Shown: positions 1 through 8,707 of the stretch, one piece after another | Position numbering within the stretch: the first letter of the stretch is position 1 | Layout: the number at the start of each line of letters is the position of its first letter | Assembly (NCBI RefSeq): GCF_001304695.1 | Contig: NZ_JFAQ01000074.1 | Coordinates: forward strand, 1-35,808 | Reading direction: 5' to 3' | Length of the DNA: 35,808 nt | From: Xanthomonas axonopodis | GTDB lineage: Bacteria > Pseudomonadota > Gammaproteobacteria > Xanthomonadales > Xanthomonadaceae | Notes under the pieces: generated by a model | The model's database searches: none | What the model was told of the DNA's origin: nothing | What the model saw: only the letters and a program-made list of their open reading frames with translations | Translations under genes and position numbers: made by a program

Positions 1-149
1 CAAAGCATGGGATCAAACATCGGTCCAAGGTCATGCGGCGACCATGCCTGGGCAAGGCGGGCGCGCGGCGCATCGTGCATCTGCTTCGCCAAGCAATCAT
101 CCCTCACGGCGTGTGCGATCACGGCACGCAATCCCACACCACACTCCGC

Positions 150-530
150 TCATTCGATCGACGGGCGATGCGGCGGGCGGGCGTTGCGGTAGATCAGCTG
201 CACCGCCCAGGCACCGGCAAGCCCGACCACACCGGCAGCGAAGTGGCTCCAGTCCAGCACCCGCGGCGCCGCGCCATTGGCTTCATGGCCCCACAGGTTG
301 AACCACAGCAGCACCAATGCGGTGATGCCCATGCCCATCCAGAACCACAGCCGGGTGCCGCCGACCGCATAGATTAAAAACGGCAACGCCGCACCGATCA
401 AAAAATGTACCGGGAAAAAATACGCTGTGCCGTAGGGCCGCATCAGATACCAGACGATCGCTGCGAACGTGCCCAGAAAAACGAACAGGCCAAGGGCCAG
501 CAGGCGGGTTTGGTTGGTGGCAGTGGTCAT
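150..530 (-). CDS. Small four-helix membrane protein, function unknown
   Basis: A 126-residue protein made almost wholly of hydrophobic segments: about four membrane helices (near residues 9-27, 38-56, 62-80 and 95-113) with short polar loops and a basic C-terminal tail. I chose the ATG at 530 because a GAGG ribosome-binding site lies seven bases upstream; an in-frame TTG five codons earlier is possible but has no better signal. The composition and codon use fit a real gene. I do not recognise a named family and see no catalytic motif, so an inner-membrane hypothetical is all that can be said. It stands alone; the next gene in the same orientation is a broken glutathione S-transferase. Confidence 0.7.
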   Translation of the reverse strand: MTTATNQTRLLALGLFVFLGTFAAIVWYLMRPYGTAYFFPVHFLIGAALPFLIYAVGGTRLWFWMGMGITALVLLWFNLWGHEANGAAPRVLDWSHFAAGVVGLAGAWAVQLIYRNARPPHRPSIE

Positions 531-660
531 CGGCAAGCCTCGCAAACGCAGACCCTCACCCTACCCATGCCCAGGTCACGCCCAGGTCAATGCAGTGCGA
601 GCATGCTGCATGCATCGCTTCGGTGGTCTGGTTCGCTTCGCACAAGTGCGACGTGCCGCG

Positions 661-1299
661 TTACGGTGCCGTGCAGCCATGGCGCTGGAATCCGGCGCGT
701 GTCTGCAAGTGTGCGTAATACGCCGCCACCGCAGGCAATGTCGCATGCGCGATGGGGCTGGCGATCCAGCGCCGTGTCGACAACCCCAGCACGATGTCGG
801 CAAGCGTAAAGCGTGCGCCGAGGACGAACGGGCCGCCGCGCTGCAGCTGCGCGTCGAAGATCGCCATGTGCCGGTTCCACTGCTCCACGCTCGCCGCAAT
901 CGCCTGCGCATCGGTATGCGCCGCGTTGCCACGCACGCTGGCCATGAATGCGTAACGCTAGGCCGTATTGAGCTCGGTGGCCTGCCACTCCATCCATTGC
1001 TCGACCAATGCGCGCGCGGCCGGCGCGGCCGGCAGCAGATCGTCGCGTTGGCTGCGCGCGGCCAGGTAGCGGCAGATCGTGATCGATTCCCACAGCACCA
1101 GTTCACCCTCGCGGATGACCGGCACCAGCGCATTGGGGTTGAGTGCGCGAAATTCCGGCGTCTGCACCGACGCAAAGCCGCTGCCATATGCCTGCAGCAG
1201 GTAGTCCAGCCCCAGCTCATCGCATAGCCACAACACTTTGCGCACATCGAACACTTTGCGCACATCGATCGAAGTTGGCTTTCCGTAGATCTCCAGCAT
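661..1299 (-). pseudogene. Glutathione S-transferase, nonsense-mutated
   Basis: The frame opens at ATG 1299 behind a GAGG site and encodes a typical GST thioredoxin-like N-terminal domain (VPVIREGELVLWESITICRYL, the region that binds glutathione, with the ES pair) followed by the helical C-terminal domain. A TAG at 958-960 interrupts it in frame; on both sides the reading frame is the same, and one G-to-A change from TGG (Trp) would explain the stop. A second oddity is an 18-bp perfect tandem duplication (1232-1249 and 1250-1267) that repeats DVRKV exactly where the first helix of the GSH site starts. Without amber suppression only about 113 residues would be made, lacking most of the helical domain. 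Family assignment is firm; inactivation is inferred from the sequence. Confidence 0.85.
1232..1267. repeat. 18-bp perfect tandem duplication inside the GST gene
   Basis: Two adjacent exact copies of AACACTTTGCGCACATCG (1232-1249, 1250-1267). Length is a multiple of three, so the GST frame is kept and six residues are added near its N-terminus. Confidence 0.95.
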
Positions 1300-1464
1300 G
1301 TGTTCCTCGGTGACGCGCGTGATGGCTGTCGGCTGGCGGCGGTGATACGCGCTGCATGCAATGCCGCACGCGCCTGATGCAGCGAGCGCAGCTGTGTGCA
1401 TCAGCGCACGCGGCGGTGAGTAGCAGAGCGCGCAGTGCATTCTCGCCGCTGCACTCTCGCGCCG

Positions 1465-1719
1465 CTACAGCTCGATCTTGCCTGCGTATGCATCGCGCAC
1501 GGTCTGGCTGATGTAGGTGCTCAGGCCGCGCCCGGCCGTGGCGAGCCGTTGCATGGTCGCCACCACCTCGGCCCCCGCGCTGTCGGCGGTATTCACATAG
1601 GTCTCGCCGCTGCGAAAGCGCACGGCGATGGCATCATCGGTCAGCGCGTAGGCCACCACGCCCGAGTGGCCGTTGCGATTGCCATAGCGCTGCATGCGAA
1701 CCGGGCTGGATGCGGTCAT
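1465..1719 (-). CDS. Small KTSC-like protein
   Basis: An 84-residue protein starting at ATG 1719. The order of a short beta-rich stretch (VVAYALTDDAIAVRFRSGETYVN) followed by a helix and the ending YISQTVRDAYAGKIEL resembles the KTSC family of small proteins, whose molecular role is not settled; some are linked to nucleic-acid enzymes. I see no signal peptide and no membrane segment. The ribosome-binding site is weak. The assignment rests on the general pattern (hydrophobic-x-F-x-SG-x-x-Y, then the Ile-Arg-x-x-Tyr-like end), not on a catalytic motif. Confidence 0.6.
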   Translation of the reverse strand: MTASSPVRMQRYGNRNGHSGVVAYALTDDAIAVRFRSGETYVNTADSAGAEVVATMQRLATAGRGLSTYISQTVRDAYAGKIEL

Positions 1720-2034
1720 GCCGGCAGGCTAGAACCGCCGCAGTGACGGACGCTTCAACGAACACGGCAATACGCGCAGCGGCGGCACTGCACGCCCTGC
1801 GACACCGAAACGGGCGTACTGGCCACTTCAGCGCCATGGCGCCGCCGCGCCGCCATCATGTGCATGCCGAAAACGCGAACGCTGCTGTGATGGCACCTGC
1901 TGCGAATGTGGCAGACGGCACACCGGCATGCGAGTGTGGCGTGTCGATGACGCGCCTCTGCGCGCACATCGCATCGACCAACGACCTTGGTCTGGCCAAG
2001 CAATCGTGCCGATCGCCCCACTGCCATCACCGCA
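1720..2034. other. Gene-poor stretch between the KTSC-like gene and the LysR pseudogene
   Basis: About 315 bases with open frames on both strands but none with a protein-like composition, a ribosome-binding site or a recognisable motif. I see no RNA gene, repeat or terminator here. Confidence 0.5.
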
Positions 2035-2953
2035 TTACCCCACACCAATCCCACCGGCCCGCACCGGGTACAACGCCGTCAGCGCCTGGCAGCGCTGTGC
2101 AAACAGCGCGTGCAATTGCCGGATCGCCGGCGAAAACTGCTTGCGGTGCGGGCACACCAGCTGCAGCGGCAGGCGGTCGCCACATTCGGGAAACAGCGCC
2201 TCCAGCCGCCCGGCCTGCACGTCGGCGCACACATCCAGCCACGACTTGTAGGCGATGCCTTCGCCTGCGACCGCCCAGCGCCGCACCACATCTGCATCGT
2301 CCCGCGCACCGGCACGACGTGTCGGCGGCCCTCCAGGTCGAATTGCCAACGGTCGTACGCGCGCCCGGCCAGCACATACAGCAGGCAGGCGTGCTCGCGC
2401 AGCGCATCAGCGTGGCGGGGTGGCCGTGGCGCTGCAGGTAGGCGGGCGCGGCCACCAGCACGCGGTGGTTGTCCGATGCCACCGGCAGTGCCACGTGTTC
2501 TGCATCGTCGATACGGCCGAGCCGAAATGCCACATCCACCGGCGCCCGATACAGGTCGGCCACCTGGTCCGACAGGTGCATGCGCAGGGTCAGCTTCGGA
2601 TGTGCAGCGCGGAATTCGGTCAGCCACGGCAGCAGCACGTTGCGGCCCAGGTCCGACGGCGCCGTCACCTGCAACACGCCCTGCAGCGCACTGTCGTGGC
2701 CCCGCACATGCTCGCGCCCGTCGCGCAGCAACTCCAGTACCTGCCGCGCGTACGGCAGGTACTGCTCGCCTTCGGCGGTCAGCCGCAGGCTGCGCGTGGA
2801 CCGGGCAAACAAGCGCAGGTCCAGCGCGCGCTCCAGCCGGGCCACCGCCGCGCTGGCCTGTCCCGGCAACAGGTCGGCCTCGCGCGCCGCGCTGAAAAAG
2901 CTGCCCAGCGCCGCGGTACGGACGAACAGCGCCAGGTCGTCGAAGCGGACCAT
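2035..2953 (-). pseudogene. LysR-family regulator with two frameshifts
   Basis: The start at ATG 2953 follows a GGAG site and opens a classic LysR helix-turn-helix (FDDLALFVRTAALGSF, then AAVARLERALDLRLFARSTR, residues about 4-50), followed by the substrate-binding domain. Two single-base losses break it: near 2408-2410, where CTGGAT appears to have become CTGAT, and at the C run 2301-2303 on the plus strand, where one base seems missing. Joining the three frames restores a normal LysR of about 300 residues ending VRAGGIGVG. Both shifts go the same way, so they do not compensate. It is divergent from the dehydrogenase at 3050, which is the usual layout for a LysR and its target. A regulator truncated after the first half of the effector domain would probably not respond to its ligand. 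Assembly error is an alternative for the C-run change. Confidence 0.85.
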
Positions 2954-3049
2954 CTTCACTCCAATCATGAAAGTGCTTGTGCAGTTTGCTGGTTTTTCCG
3001 TGAATTCAGGTGACCGACCATGCAGCTCCCTCCCGCACGACGCCCTGCC

Positions 3050-4057
3050 ATGAAAGCCATCGCCTACCCGCAACACGGCCTGCCCATCGACGATGCGCGC
3101 GCGCTGGTCGAACTCGAGCTGCCGTTGCCAGAGCCCGGCCCGCGCGACCTGCGCGTGCGCATCCACGCCGTGTCGGTCAATCCGGTCGACACCAAGGTGC
3201 GCGCCAATGCCGCCGTCGATGCCCCGCGCGTGCTGGGCTGGGACGCCAGCGGCGTGGTCGATGCAGTGGGCAGCGAGGTCAGCCTGTTCCAGCCCGGCGA
3301 TGCGGTGTACTACGCCGGCACCTTGAATCGCCCGGGCACCAATGCCGAGTACCACCTGGTGGACGAGCGTCTGGTCGGGCGCAAGCCGGCCACGCTGGAT
3401 GACGCTGCGGCCGTGGCGCTGCCGCTGACCGCGATCACCGCCTGGGAACTGTTGTTCGACCGGCTCGGCATTGCCGAGGGCGGCGGCGAAGGCCAGGCAC
3501 TGCTGGTGGTCGGCGCCGCCGGTGGCGTCGGCTCGATCCTGGTGCAGCTGGCGCGCACGCTGACCAGGCTGACCGTGATCGGTACCGCCTCGCGTCCGGA
3601 AACCCAGGAGTGGGTGCACGCACTCGGCGCGCATCACGTGATCGACCACAGCCAGCCGCTGAGCGAGGGCCTGCAGCGGCTCGGCATCGCGCAGGTGCAG
3701 CACGTCGCCAGCCTCACCCACACCGACCAGCATTTCGCGCAACTGGTCCAGGTGCTGGCCCCGCAAGGTCAACTGGCGCTGATCGACGACCCGGCCACGC
3801 TGGACGCGTTGCCGCTCAAGCGCAAGAGCGCGTCGCTGCACTGGGAATTCATGTTCACCCGCTCGCTGTTTGACACCGACGACATGATTGCCCAGCACCA
3901 CTTGCTCAACCGCGTCGCCACGCTGGTGGACAGCGGCACGCTGCGCAGCACGCTGGGCGAGCACTACGGCCGCATCACCGCCGACAACCTGCGCCGCGCC
4001 CACGCTGCGCTGGAATCGCACCGCACCCGCGGCAAGCTGGTGCTGGAAGGTTTCTGA
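3050..4057 (+). CDS. Zinc-type alcohol dehydrogenase-like / quinone oxidoreductase (MDR superfamily)
   Basis: A 335-residue medium-chain reductase. The N-terminal GroES-like domain carries VNPVDTKVR and LGWDASGVV (about residues 43-69); the Rossmann domain has the NADPH loop GAAGGVGS at 155-162. The Cys/His cluster of zinc alcohol dehydrogenases is absent, so a zinc-free NADPH-dependent quinone or enone reductase of the adh_fam_1 type is most likely. I chose ATG 3050 because the product then begins MKAIAYPQHG, as such enzymes do; an ATG ten codons upstream has no better signal. It is divergent from the broken LysR gene, probably its former regulator, and is followed by a strong hairpin. Substrate cannot be read from sequence. 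Confidence 0.9.
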   Translation: MKAIAYPQHGLPIDDARALVELELPLPEPGPRDLRVRIHAVSVNPVDTKVRANAAVDAPRVLGWDASGVVDAVGSEVSLFQPGDAVYYAGTLNRPGTNAEYHLVDERLVGRKPATLDDAAAVALPLTAITAWELLFDRLGIAEGGGEGQALLVVGAAGGVGSILVQLARTLTRLTVIGTASRPETQEWVHALGAHHVIDHSQPLSEGLQRLGIAQVQHVASLTHTDQHFAQLVQVLAPQGQLALIDDPATLDALPLKRKSASLHWEFMFTRSLFDTDDMIAQHHLLNRVATLVDSGTLRSTLGEHYGRITADNLRRAHAALESHRTRGKLVLEGF

Positions 4058-4073
4058 GCGCAGACGCCTCAAG

Positions 4074-4106
4074 ACCAGACAGCGGCTTGCATCGCCGCTG
4101 TCTGGT
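4074..4106 (+). terminator. Hairpin after the dehydrogenase
   Basis: A perfect 13-bp stem (ACCAGACAGCGGC, 4074-4086, with 4094-4106) and a 7-base loop begin 17 bases after the dehydrogenase stop. The T run is short (GGTT), so termination is likely but not certain. Confidence 0.7.
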
Positions 4107-4238
4107 TGCCGCATCCCGCAGCGCCGGTGCGCAGTGCCGCAGGCGCAACGTTCCACGCGCTTGCGCCGGTGATCCCCGACCACCCAACCGGCATCGCACT
4201 GACGCAGCCGCTGCGACCGGCCCCGCTACACTGCGCAC

Positions 4239-5819
4239 ATGTCATCCGAATCCCTGATCCTTCTCGGGCTGCTTGTCGCAGTCCTCGTGTTGCAGCTGCT
4301 GGCGCTGCTGCGGCGTCCGTCCACCACCGCGCTGGAGCATGCGCTACGCGCCGAACAGCGCGACGGCCGCGGTGAACTGCGCGAGCAACTCGAAGGCCTG
4401 GCACGGCAGCAGGACGCCCGCCTGGAAACCTTCGCGCGCAACCTCACCGAGCTGTCCACGCGCACCGACCAACGCCTGGACCTGCTGCGCGATGCGCTCG
4501 GCGAAGACGCCCGCAAGGCGCGCGAAGAAAGCGGCCTTGCACAACAACGCACCGGCGAGCTGCTGACCCTGCGGCTCACCGAACTGCGCACCCAGCTCGA
4601 AGGCTTCGGCCAGCAACAGGAAACCCGCATCCACGTGTTCGGCCAGCAACTAACCGAACTGATTGCGCGCACCGACACCCACATGGCCGCGCTACGCGAA
4701 GCGCTGGCCGAAGACGCGCGCAAGGGCCGCGCCGAAGCCGGCCAATCGCAACAGCGTTTCACCGAAGCGCTGGGCCAGCGCTTGAACGAACTCACCCAGC
4801 GCAACGAATTGCGCCTGGGCGAGATGCGCACCACGCTCGAGCAGCAGCTGGCCAATCTGCAACACGACAACGCCAGCAAGCTCGAATTGATGCGCGCCAC
4901 CGTCGACGAAAAGCTGCAGACCACGCTCAACACACGTCTGGATGCCTCGTTCAAGCTGGTCTCCGAACGGCTGGAACAGGTGCAGCGCGGCCTGGGCGAA
5001 ATGCAGCAGTTGGCCACCGGCGTGGGCGACCTCAAGCGCGTGCTGACCAACGTCAAGGACCGCGGCGGCTGGGGCGAAGTGCAGCTGGACAACATCCTCG
5101 AGCAAACGCTGACGATGGAGCAATACGCGCGCGGCGTGCGGGTCAAGCCCGACAGTGCCGAAGCGGTGGATTTCGCCATCCGCCTGCCCGGACGCGGCGA
5201 CGAGAAAGTGGTGTGGCTGCCGGTCGACGCCAAATTCCCGCGCGAAGATTACGAGCGCCTGATCGACGCGCAGGAGAAGGGCGACCTCGACGCGATCAAG
5301 CAGTCGACCGCACAACTGGAACGCGCCATCCGCATCCAGGTCAAATCGATCAGCGACAAGTACGTTTGCCCGCCGCACACCACCGACTTCGCGGTGATGT
5401 TTCTGCCCACCGAAGGGTTGTATGCCGAAGTGATCCGTCGTGCCGGCCTGGTCGATCTGCTGCAGCGCGAGCATCGCGTGGTGCTGGCCGGCCCCACCAC
5501 GTTTACTGCCTTGCTCAACAGCCTGCAGATGGGCTTTCGCACGTTGGCGATCGAAAAGCGCTCCAGCGAGGTCTGGCAGGTGCTGGGCGCGGTGAAGAGC
5601 GAGTTCGGCAAGTTCGCCGGCATTCTCGAAAAGGCCGAGCGGCAGATCAGTACCGTCGGCAAGAGCCTGGGCGAAGCCAGCCGCAAGACCCGCACCATCG
5701 AAAGCCGCCTGCGCGGGGTCGAAACCCTTTCCGGCGAGCAGTCGCAGGCGTTGCTGGACGATGGCAGCGACGACACCGGAACCAGCAGCGAAGACGACAG
5801 CAACGACGAGCAGGCGTGA
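4239..5819 (+). CDS. rmuC: DNA recombination protein RmuC
   Basis: A 526-residue protein. Residues 5-24 form one N-terminal membrane anchor (LILLGLLVAVLVLQLLALL); residues about 30-250 are a long Gln/Glu/Arg-rich coiled coil with repeating units (LTELIARTDTHMAALREAL type); residues about 260-480 are the RmuC domain with GGWGEVQLDNILEQTL and VDAKFPREDYERL (near residue 328), a PD-(D/E)XK-like nuclease fold in this family. The tail is Asp/Ser-rich and acidic. RmuC proteins limit rearrangement at inverted repeats; the exact activity is not well defined. Start ATG 4239 places the membrane anchor at the very N-terminus. It stands alone between the dehydrogenase terminator and a repeat pair. Confidence 0.95.
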   Translation: MSSESLILLGLLVAVLVLQLLALLRRPSTTALEHALRAEQRDGRGELREQLEGLARQQDARLETFARNLTELSTRTDQRLDLLRDALGEDARKAREESGLAQQRTGELLTLRLTELRTQLEGFGQQQETRIHVFGQQLTELIARTDTHMAALREALAEDARKGRAEAGQSQQRFTEALGQRLNELTQRNELRLGEMRTTLEQQLANLQHDNASKLELMRATVDEKLQTTLNTRLDASFKLVSERLEQVQRGLGEMQQLATGVGDLKRVLTNVKDRGGWGEVQLDNILEQTLTMEQYARGVRVKPDSAEAVDFAIRLPGRGDEKVVWLPVDAKFPREDYERLIDAQEKGDLDAIKQSTAQLERAIRIQVKSISDKYVCPPHTTDFAVMFLPTEGLYAEVIRRAGLVDLLQREHRVVLAGPTTFTALLNSLQMGFRTLAIEKRSSEVWQVLGAVKSEFGKFAGILEKAERQISTVGKSLGEASRKTRTIESRLRGVETLSGEQSQALLDDGSDDTGTSSEDDSNDEQA

Positions 5820-5866
5820 TCGGGCTGCAGACGCTGACGCATGCGGTCCGCAGGCGACAGCACAAC

Positions 5867-5934
5867 GTAGGAGCGCGCCCGGGCGCGACCAGCCTTTACC
5901 GATAACGCTTCATCGCGCCCTGGTGCGCTCCTGC
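5867..5934. repeat. GTAG-headed inverted repeat pair (REP-like)
   Basis: Two 22-base arms, 5867-5888 starting GTAGGAGCGCGCCC and 5913-5934 ending GCGCTCCTGC, are inverted copies that match at about 19 of 22 positions around a 24-base spacer. Each arm is itself nearly palindromic (GCGCCCGGGCGC). GTAG-headed palindromes mobilised by RAYT transposases are known in Xanthomonas and Stenotrophomonas; this pair has that form. Confidence 0.75.
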
Positions 5935-6039
5935 AAATGCAGGCCTCTGGCATGTTCCCTTGCGCCGATAGCCAGCACATCGCGCAGACATCGTCACCAC
6001 GATGCTTGCGCCCACCTGATTCAAGAGGAGAGTTTCAAT

Positions 6040-6418
6040 ATGGCGACCCGATGGATCCACGCAGGGCTCTGCGCGCTGCTGCTGACTGCATGCAGCAATG
6101 CGCCAACCGCCTCTCCTGCCTCCCCAGCCGCGCAGGCCCCTGCTGCACAAACGAGCGCCGACGCCGCTGCCTGCACCGCGAAGGGTGGCCAACTGCGCCC
6201 GGTCGGCCGCATGCAGATTCCGCGTTGCATCGTGCCGTATGCCGATGCCGGCAAGACCTGCACCGACAACCGCGATTGCAGCGGCGACTGCCTGGCCACC
6301 AGCATCGTGCCGACCGGTGCGGCGGCCACCGGGACCTGTCAGCGCGACAGCGATCGTTTCGGTTGCCGCCCAGGAGGTTGTCGGCGGCAAGGGCCAGGCG
6401 GCGTTGTGCATCGATTGA
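6040..6418 (+). pseudogene. Cys-rich secreted lipoprotein with a 3' frameshift
   Basis: ATG 6040 follows a strong AGAGGAG site. The product starts with a lipoprotein signal (ALLLTAC, Cys at about residue 19), then an Ala/Pro linker, then a domain with regularly spaced cysteines (CTAKGGQ, RCIVPYADAGKTC, CSGDC, GTC, FGC) that would be disulfide-bonded in the periplasm or outer membrane. After FGC the frame changes: one extra C near 6367-6370 separates it from the ending AQEVVGGKGQAALCID, which finishes at 6418 and supplies the last Cys. Read without correction the protein runs on to 6504 with an unrelated Arg-rich tail. The function is unknown. A read error in the C run would restore an intact gene of 125 residues. 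Confidence 0.65.
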
Positions 6419-6571
6419 TGGCCTCGAAGATAGCCAGGCGCGTGCATGGGCCGGTCAGCCGATCGGCCCATGCGCCTCACCACAGACAACTGCCAGCAGC
6501 GTGAGCCAGCGGCATCGCTCGCTCCACGCTGGCCGTTTATGCTCTGGGCTCTCCCTGTCCAGGACGCATCG

Positions 6572-7117
6572 ATGAGCCAGACGCTTTACGACATCCCCGT
6601 GACCCGCATCGACGGCCAGCCCACCACGTTGGCGGACTATCGCGGCAAGGTCCTGCTGGTGGTCAACGTTGCTTCCAAGTGCGGCCTGACCCCGCAGTAC
6701 GAAGGCCTGGAAGCGCTGTATCGCGACAAGCGCGCGCAAGGTCTGGAAGTGCTGGCATTTCCGGCCAACGACTTCAACGGACAGGAGCCGGGCAGCGAAG
6801 CGGAGATCGCCCAGTTCTGCCAGCTCACCTACGACGTCACCTTCCCAATGTTTGCCAAGATCGCGGTCAGCGGCGACCAGGCGCATCCGCTGTATCAGGC
6901 ACTGACCAGCACGCACCCGCACACCACCGGCGATGGCCCGATGCGCGAAAAACTGACCGGCTACGGCATCGCCCCCAACCCCGCGCCCGGCGTGGTGTGG
7001 AACTTCGAAAAATTCCTGATCGGCCGCGATGGCAAGATCGTCGACCGCTTCGCCCCGGACATCCCCGCCGACGATGCGCGCCTGCGTCAGGCGATCGATG
7101 CGGCATTGGCTGCATAG
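6572..7117 (+). CDS. Glutathione peroxidase family thiol peroxidase
   Basis: A 181-residue protein with all family signatures: NVASKCGLT (catalytic Cys37), LAFPANDFNGQEPGS (Gln71) and WNFEKFLIGRDG (Trp143, Asn144), which make up the catalytic tetrad. It is the non-seleno Cys form. In bacteria these enzymes often reduce peroxides using thioredoxin rather than glutathione; a likely resolving cysteine is C83 in QFCQLTYDVTFPMF. No signal peptide, so it is cytoplasmic. The start at ATG 6572 follows AGGACG and gives the usual N-terminus MSQTLYDIPV. Confidence 0.95.
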   Translation: MSQTLYDIPVTRIDGQPTTLADYRGKVLLVVNVASKCGLTPQYEGLEALYRDKRAQGLEVLAFPANDFNGQEPGSEAEIAQFCQLTYDVTFPMFAKIAVSGDQAHPLYQALTSTHPHTTGDGPMREKLTGYGIAPNPAPGVVWNFEKFLIGRDGKIVDRFAPDIPADDARLRQAIDAALAA

Positions 7118-7199
7118 CGCTTGGCAGAGTCCGCACCGACATCAGCTGCACTGCTGCAGTCGCTGACGCCTGACGAAGTACGCTTCGTTGCCCAGCGCG

Positions 7200-7505
7200 A
7201 TGACGGACGGCCAGGATGCAGAGCGGCATTCACAGGCGCTTGCATCCGTGATTGCGCGCGGTGGCAGGTTCGAGCAGGGCGAAGAGTGGTACCCATACGA
7301 GGTCGTCGAGTTAGGCGCCCACGCCCTTGTGCCGGGCCATGCGCGTGCGTTTGCGATCTGCACGCTATTGGTGATCGCCGCGGTGGTGGACGGGTTTGAT
7401 CTGTCCACCACACTCGCGGACAAGTTCCAGGACCGTGCCGACGACTATGCAAAGCTGCCGCCTCAGCTCCAGCAGGCGATTCTGGCAGCCTACGCCGCCG
7501 CGTAA
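7200..7505 (+). CDS. Hypothetical protein with one hydrophobic segment, possibly 5'-frameshifted
   Basis: From ATG 7200 this encodes 101 residues: a polar N-terminal half (IARGGRFEQGEEWYPYEVVELGAHAL), a hydrophobic stretch (AFAICTLLVIAAVV) and a helical end (YAKLPPQLQQAILAAYAAA). I do not recognise the family. There is no good ribosome-binding site at this ATG. Upstream, another frame starting at TTG 7121 reads LLQSLTPDEVRFVAQRDDG, which looks protein-like, and joins naturally if one base near 7205-7215 is extra. So the true gene may begin near 7121, four bases after the glutathione peroxidase, and be frameshifted here. Confidence 0.5.
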   Translation: MTDGQDAERHSQALASVIARGGRFEQGEEWYPYEVVELGAHALVPGHARAFAICTLLVIAAVVDGFDLSTTLADKFQDRADDYAKLPPQLQQAILAAYAAA

Positions 7506-7581
7506 CGTTGCAGACAGGACGGTAGTTTTCAGCCTCGCTTGCCGCTACCGCCGGCCAGCACGCCTGCAAGAGAGCAGCGAC

Positions 7582-7610
7582 AAAAAAGCCCGGGATTGCT
7601 CCCGGGCTTT
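7582..7610 (-). terminator. Intrinsic terminator of the mla operon
   Basis: A perfect 11-bp stem (7585-7595 with 7600-7610) around a 4-base loop. Read on the minus strand it ends in six Ts (7582-7587 on the plus strand are A), a textbook Rho-independent terminator 32 bases past the mlaA stop. Confidence 0.9.
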
Positions 7611-7641
7611 GACGTTCATCACTTACCCAATACCCGACCGC

Positions 7642-8694
7642 TCAACGCACCCAGTTCGGGATCGGCATCGCGTTACCCGGCACGGTATTGTCCTTGTCGT
7701 CGCGCAGGTATTCTGGCAGCTCGTTGTTCTTTTCGCGATGGCTGCGCAGATCGCGGGTGATCTGGTAATTGCGGCGCTGCATCCACGCATCGCGGGTCAG
7801 CGCGTATTCGTCCGGCGCCTGGTCGCGCAGCGAATCCAGCGACATCAGCTGCGCGCGCGTGTCCACCAGCTGCAAGCCCTGCAGGGCGAAGCGGGTACCG
7901 CCGTCGTCCACCTGGCGAATCCACGACAGCGGAATATCGCCCGCCAGCCCGAAGGTGTCGCGCACGGTGCGCGGCCCGAACAACGGCAGTTCGAAGTAAC
8001 GCGAGTTGCGCCAGCCCCACGCGCCCAGCGTCTGGCCGAAGTCTTCGCTGCGCCGCGGGATGCCGGCCGCCGAGGCGGGGTCGAACAGGCCGGCCACACC
8101 CAGCGTGCTGTTCATCACAAAGCGCCCCAGCGACTGCATTGCATAGACCGGGTGGCCTTGCAGCAGCTGGTTGACCATAGTCAGCGGCGTGCCCAGGTTG
8201 TCGAAGAAGTTGGTCACGCCCAGGCGCGCCGGGCTCGGCACTACCTTGGTGTAGGCCGTCGCCAATGGACGCGCCACGCCGCGGTCCACCGCCATGTTGA
8301 AGCGGTGCATGCCGCGGTTGTAGCGCTCCCACGGGTCGTATGCCGGCGCCGCACCCGGTTGTGCCGGCGCACCATTGGCACCTTGCGGGGTGGTCGTGCC
8401 GTACAATGCGTCGAAGTCGCTTTCGGCATCGGTGGGCGCGACTGCAGCGGCGGTGCCGGTGCCCGCAACGGGCTGCGGATCGGCAGGAGCAGCAGCGCTG
8501 GCCGGCAGCGCGTCCGGGGCGGCCATCCCGGACGCGGCCGGCTGCGCGGTCACTCCGGCATCGTCACGGACCGGGGCATCGGCTGCAGGCGCGATGGCGG
8601 TACCGACCGACGGCGGTGCGGATTTGGGCGCCTGGCTGGCGCAGGCGCCCAGCAACAGGCAGGCCAATAACGGAAGAGAACGGAACTGGGTCAT
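7642..8694 (-). CDS. mlaA: MlaA (VacJ) outer-membrane lipoprotein
   Basis: A 350-residue lipoprotein: signal with lipobox LLGAC (Cys18), a long Ala/Pro-rich linker (about residues 20-115), then the MlaA domain with YDPWERYNRGMHRFN, the VTNFFDNLGTPLTMVNQLLQ block and GAWGWRNSRYFELPLFGP. MlaA sits in the outer membrane with porins and removes phospholipids from the outer leaflet, passing them to MlaC. The linker is longer than in enterobacterial MlaA. It is the last gene of the operon; in E. coli mlaA lies elsewhere, but a joint operon is common in xanthomonads. It starts 14 bases after the mlaB stop. Confidence 0.95.
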   Translation of the reverse strand: MTQFRSLPLLACLLLGACASQAPKSAPPSVGTAIAPAADAPVRDDAGVTAQPAASGMAAPDALPASAAAPADPQPVAGTGTAAAVAPTDAESDFDALYGTTTPQGANGAPAQPGAAPAYDPWERYNRGMHRFNMAVDRGVARPLATAYTKVVPSPARLGVTNFFDNLGTPLTMVNQLLQGHPVYAMQSLGRFVMNSTLGVAGLFDPASAAGIPRRSEDFGQTLGAWGWRNSRYFELPLFGPRTVRDTFGLAGDIPLSWIRQVDDGGTRFALQGLQLVDTRAQLMSLDSLRDQAPDEYALTRDAWMQRRNYQITRDLRSHREKNNELPEYLRDDKDNTVPGNAMPIPNWVR

Positions 8695-8707
8695 GATGGG
8701 CTGGCGC

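Noticed and set aside
2954-4183. Open frame that extends the LysR gene upstream to 4183
   Set aside because: The added part is antisense to the dehydrogenase and lacks protein-like features; the real LysR start is ATG 2953.
7396-8670. A 424-codon plus-strand open frame
   Set aside because: Antisense to mlaA; Arg/Gln/His-rich mirror product.
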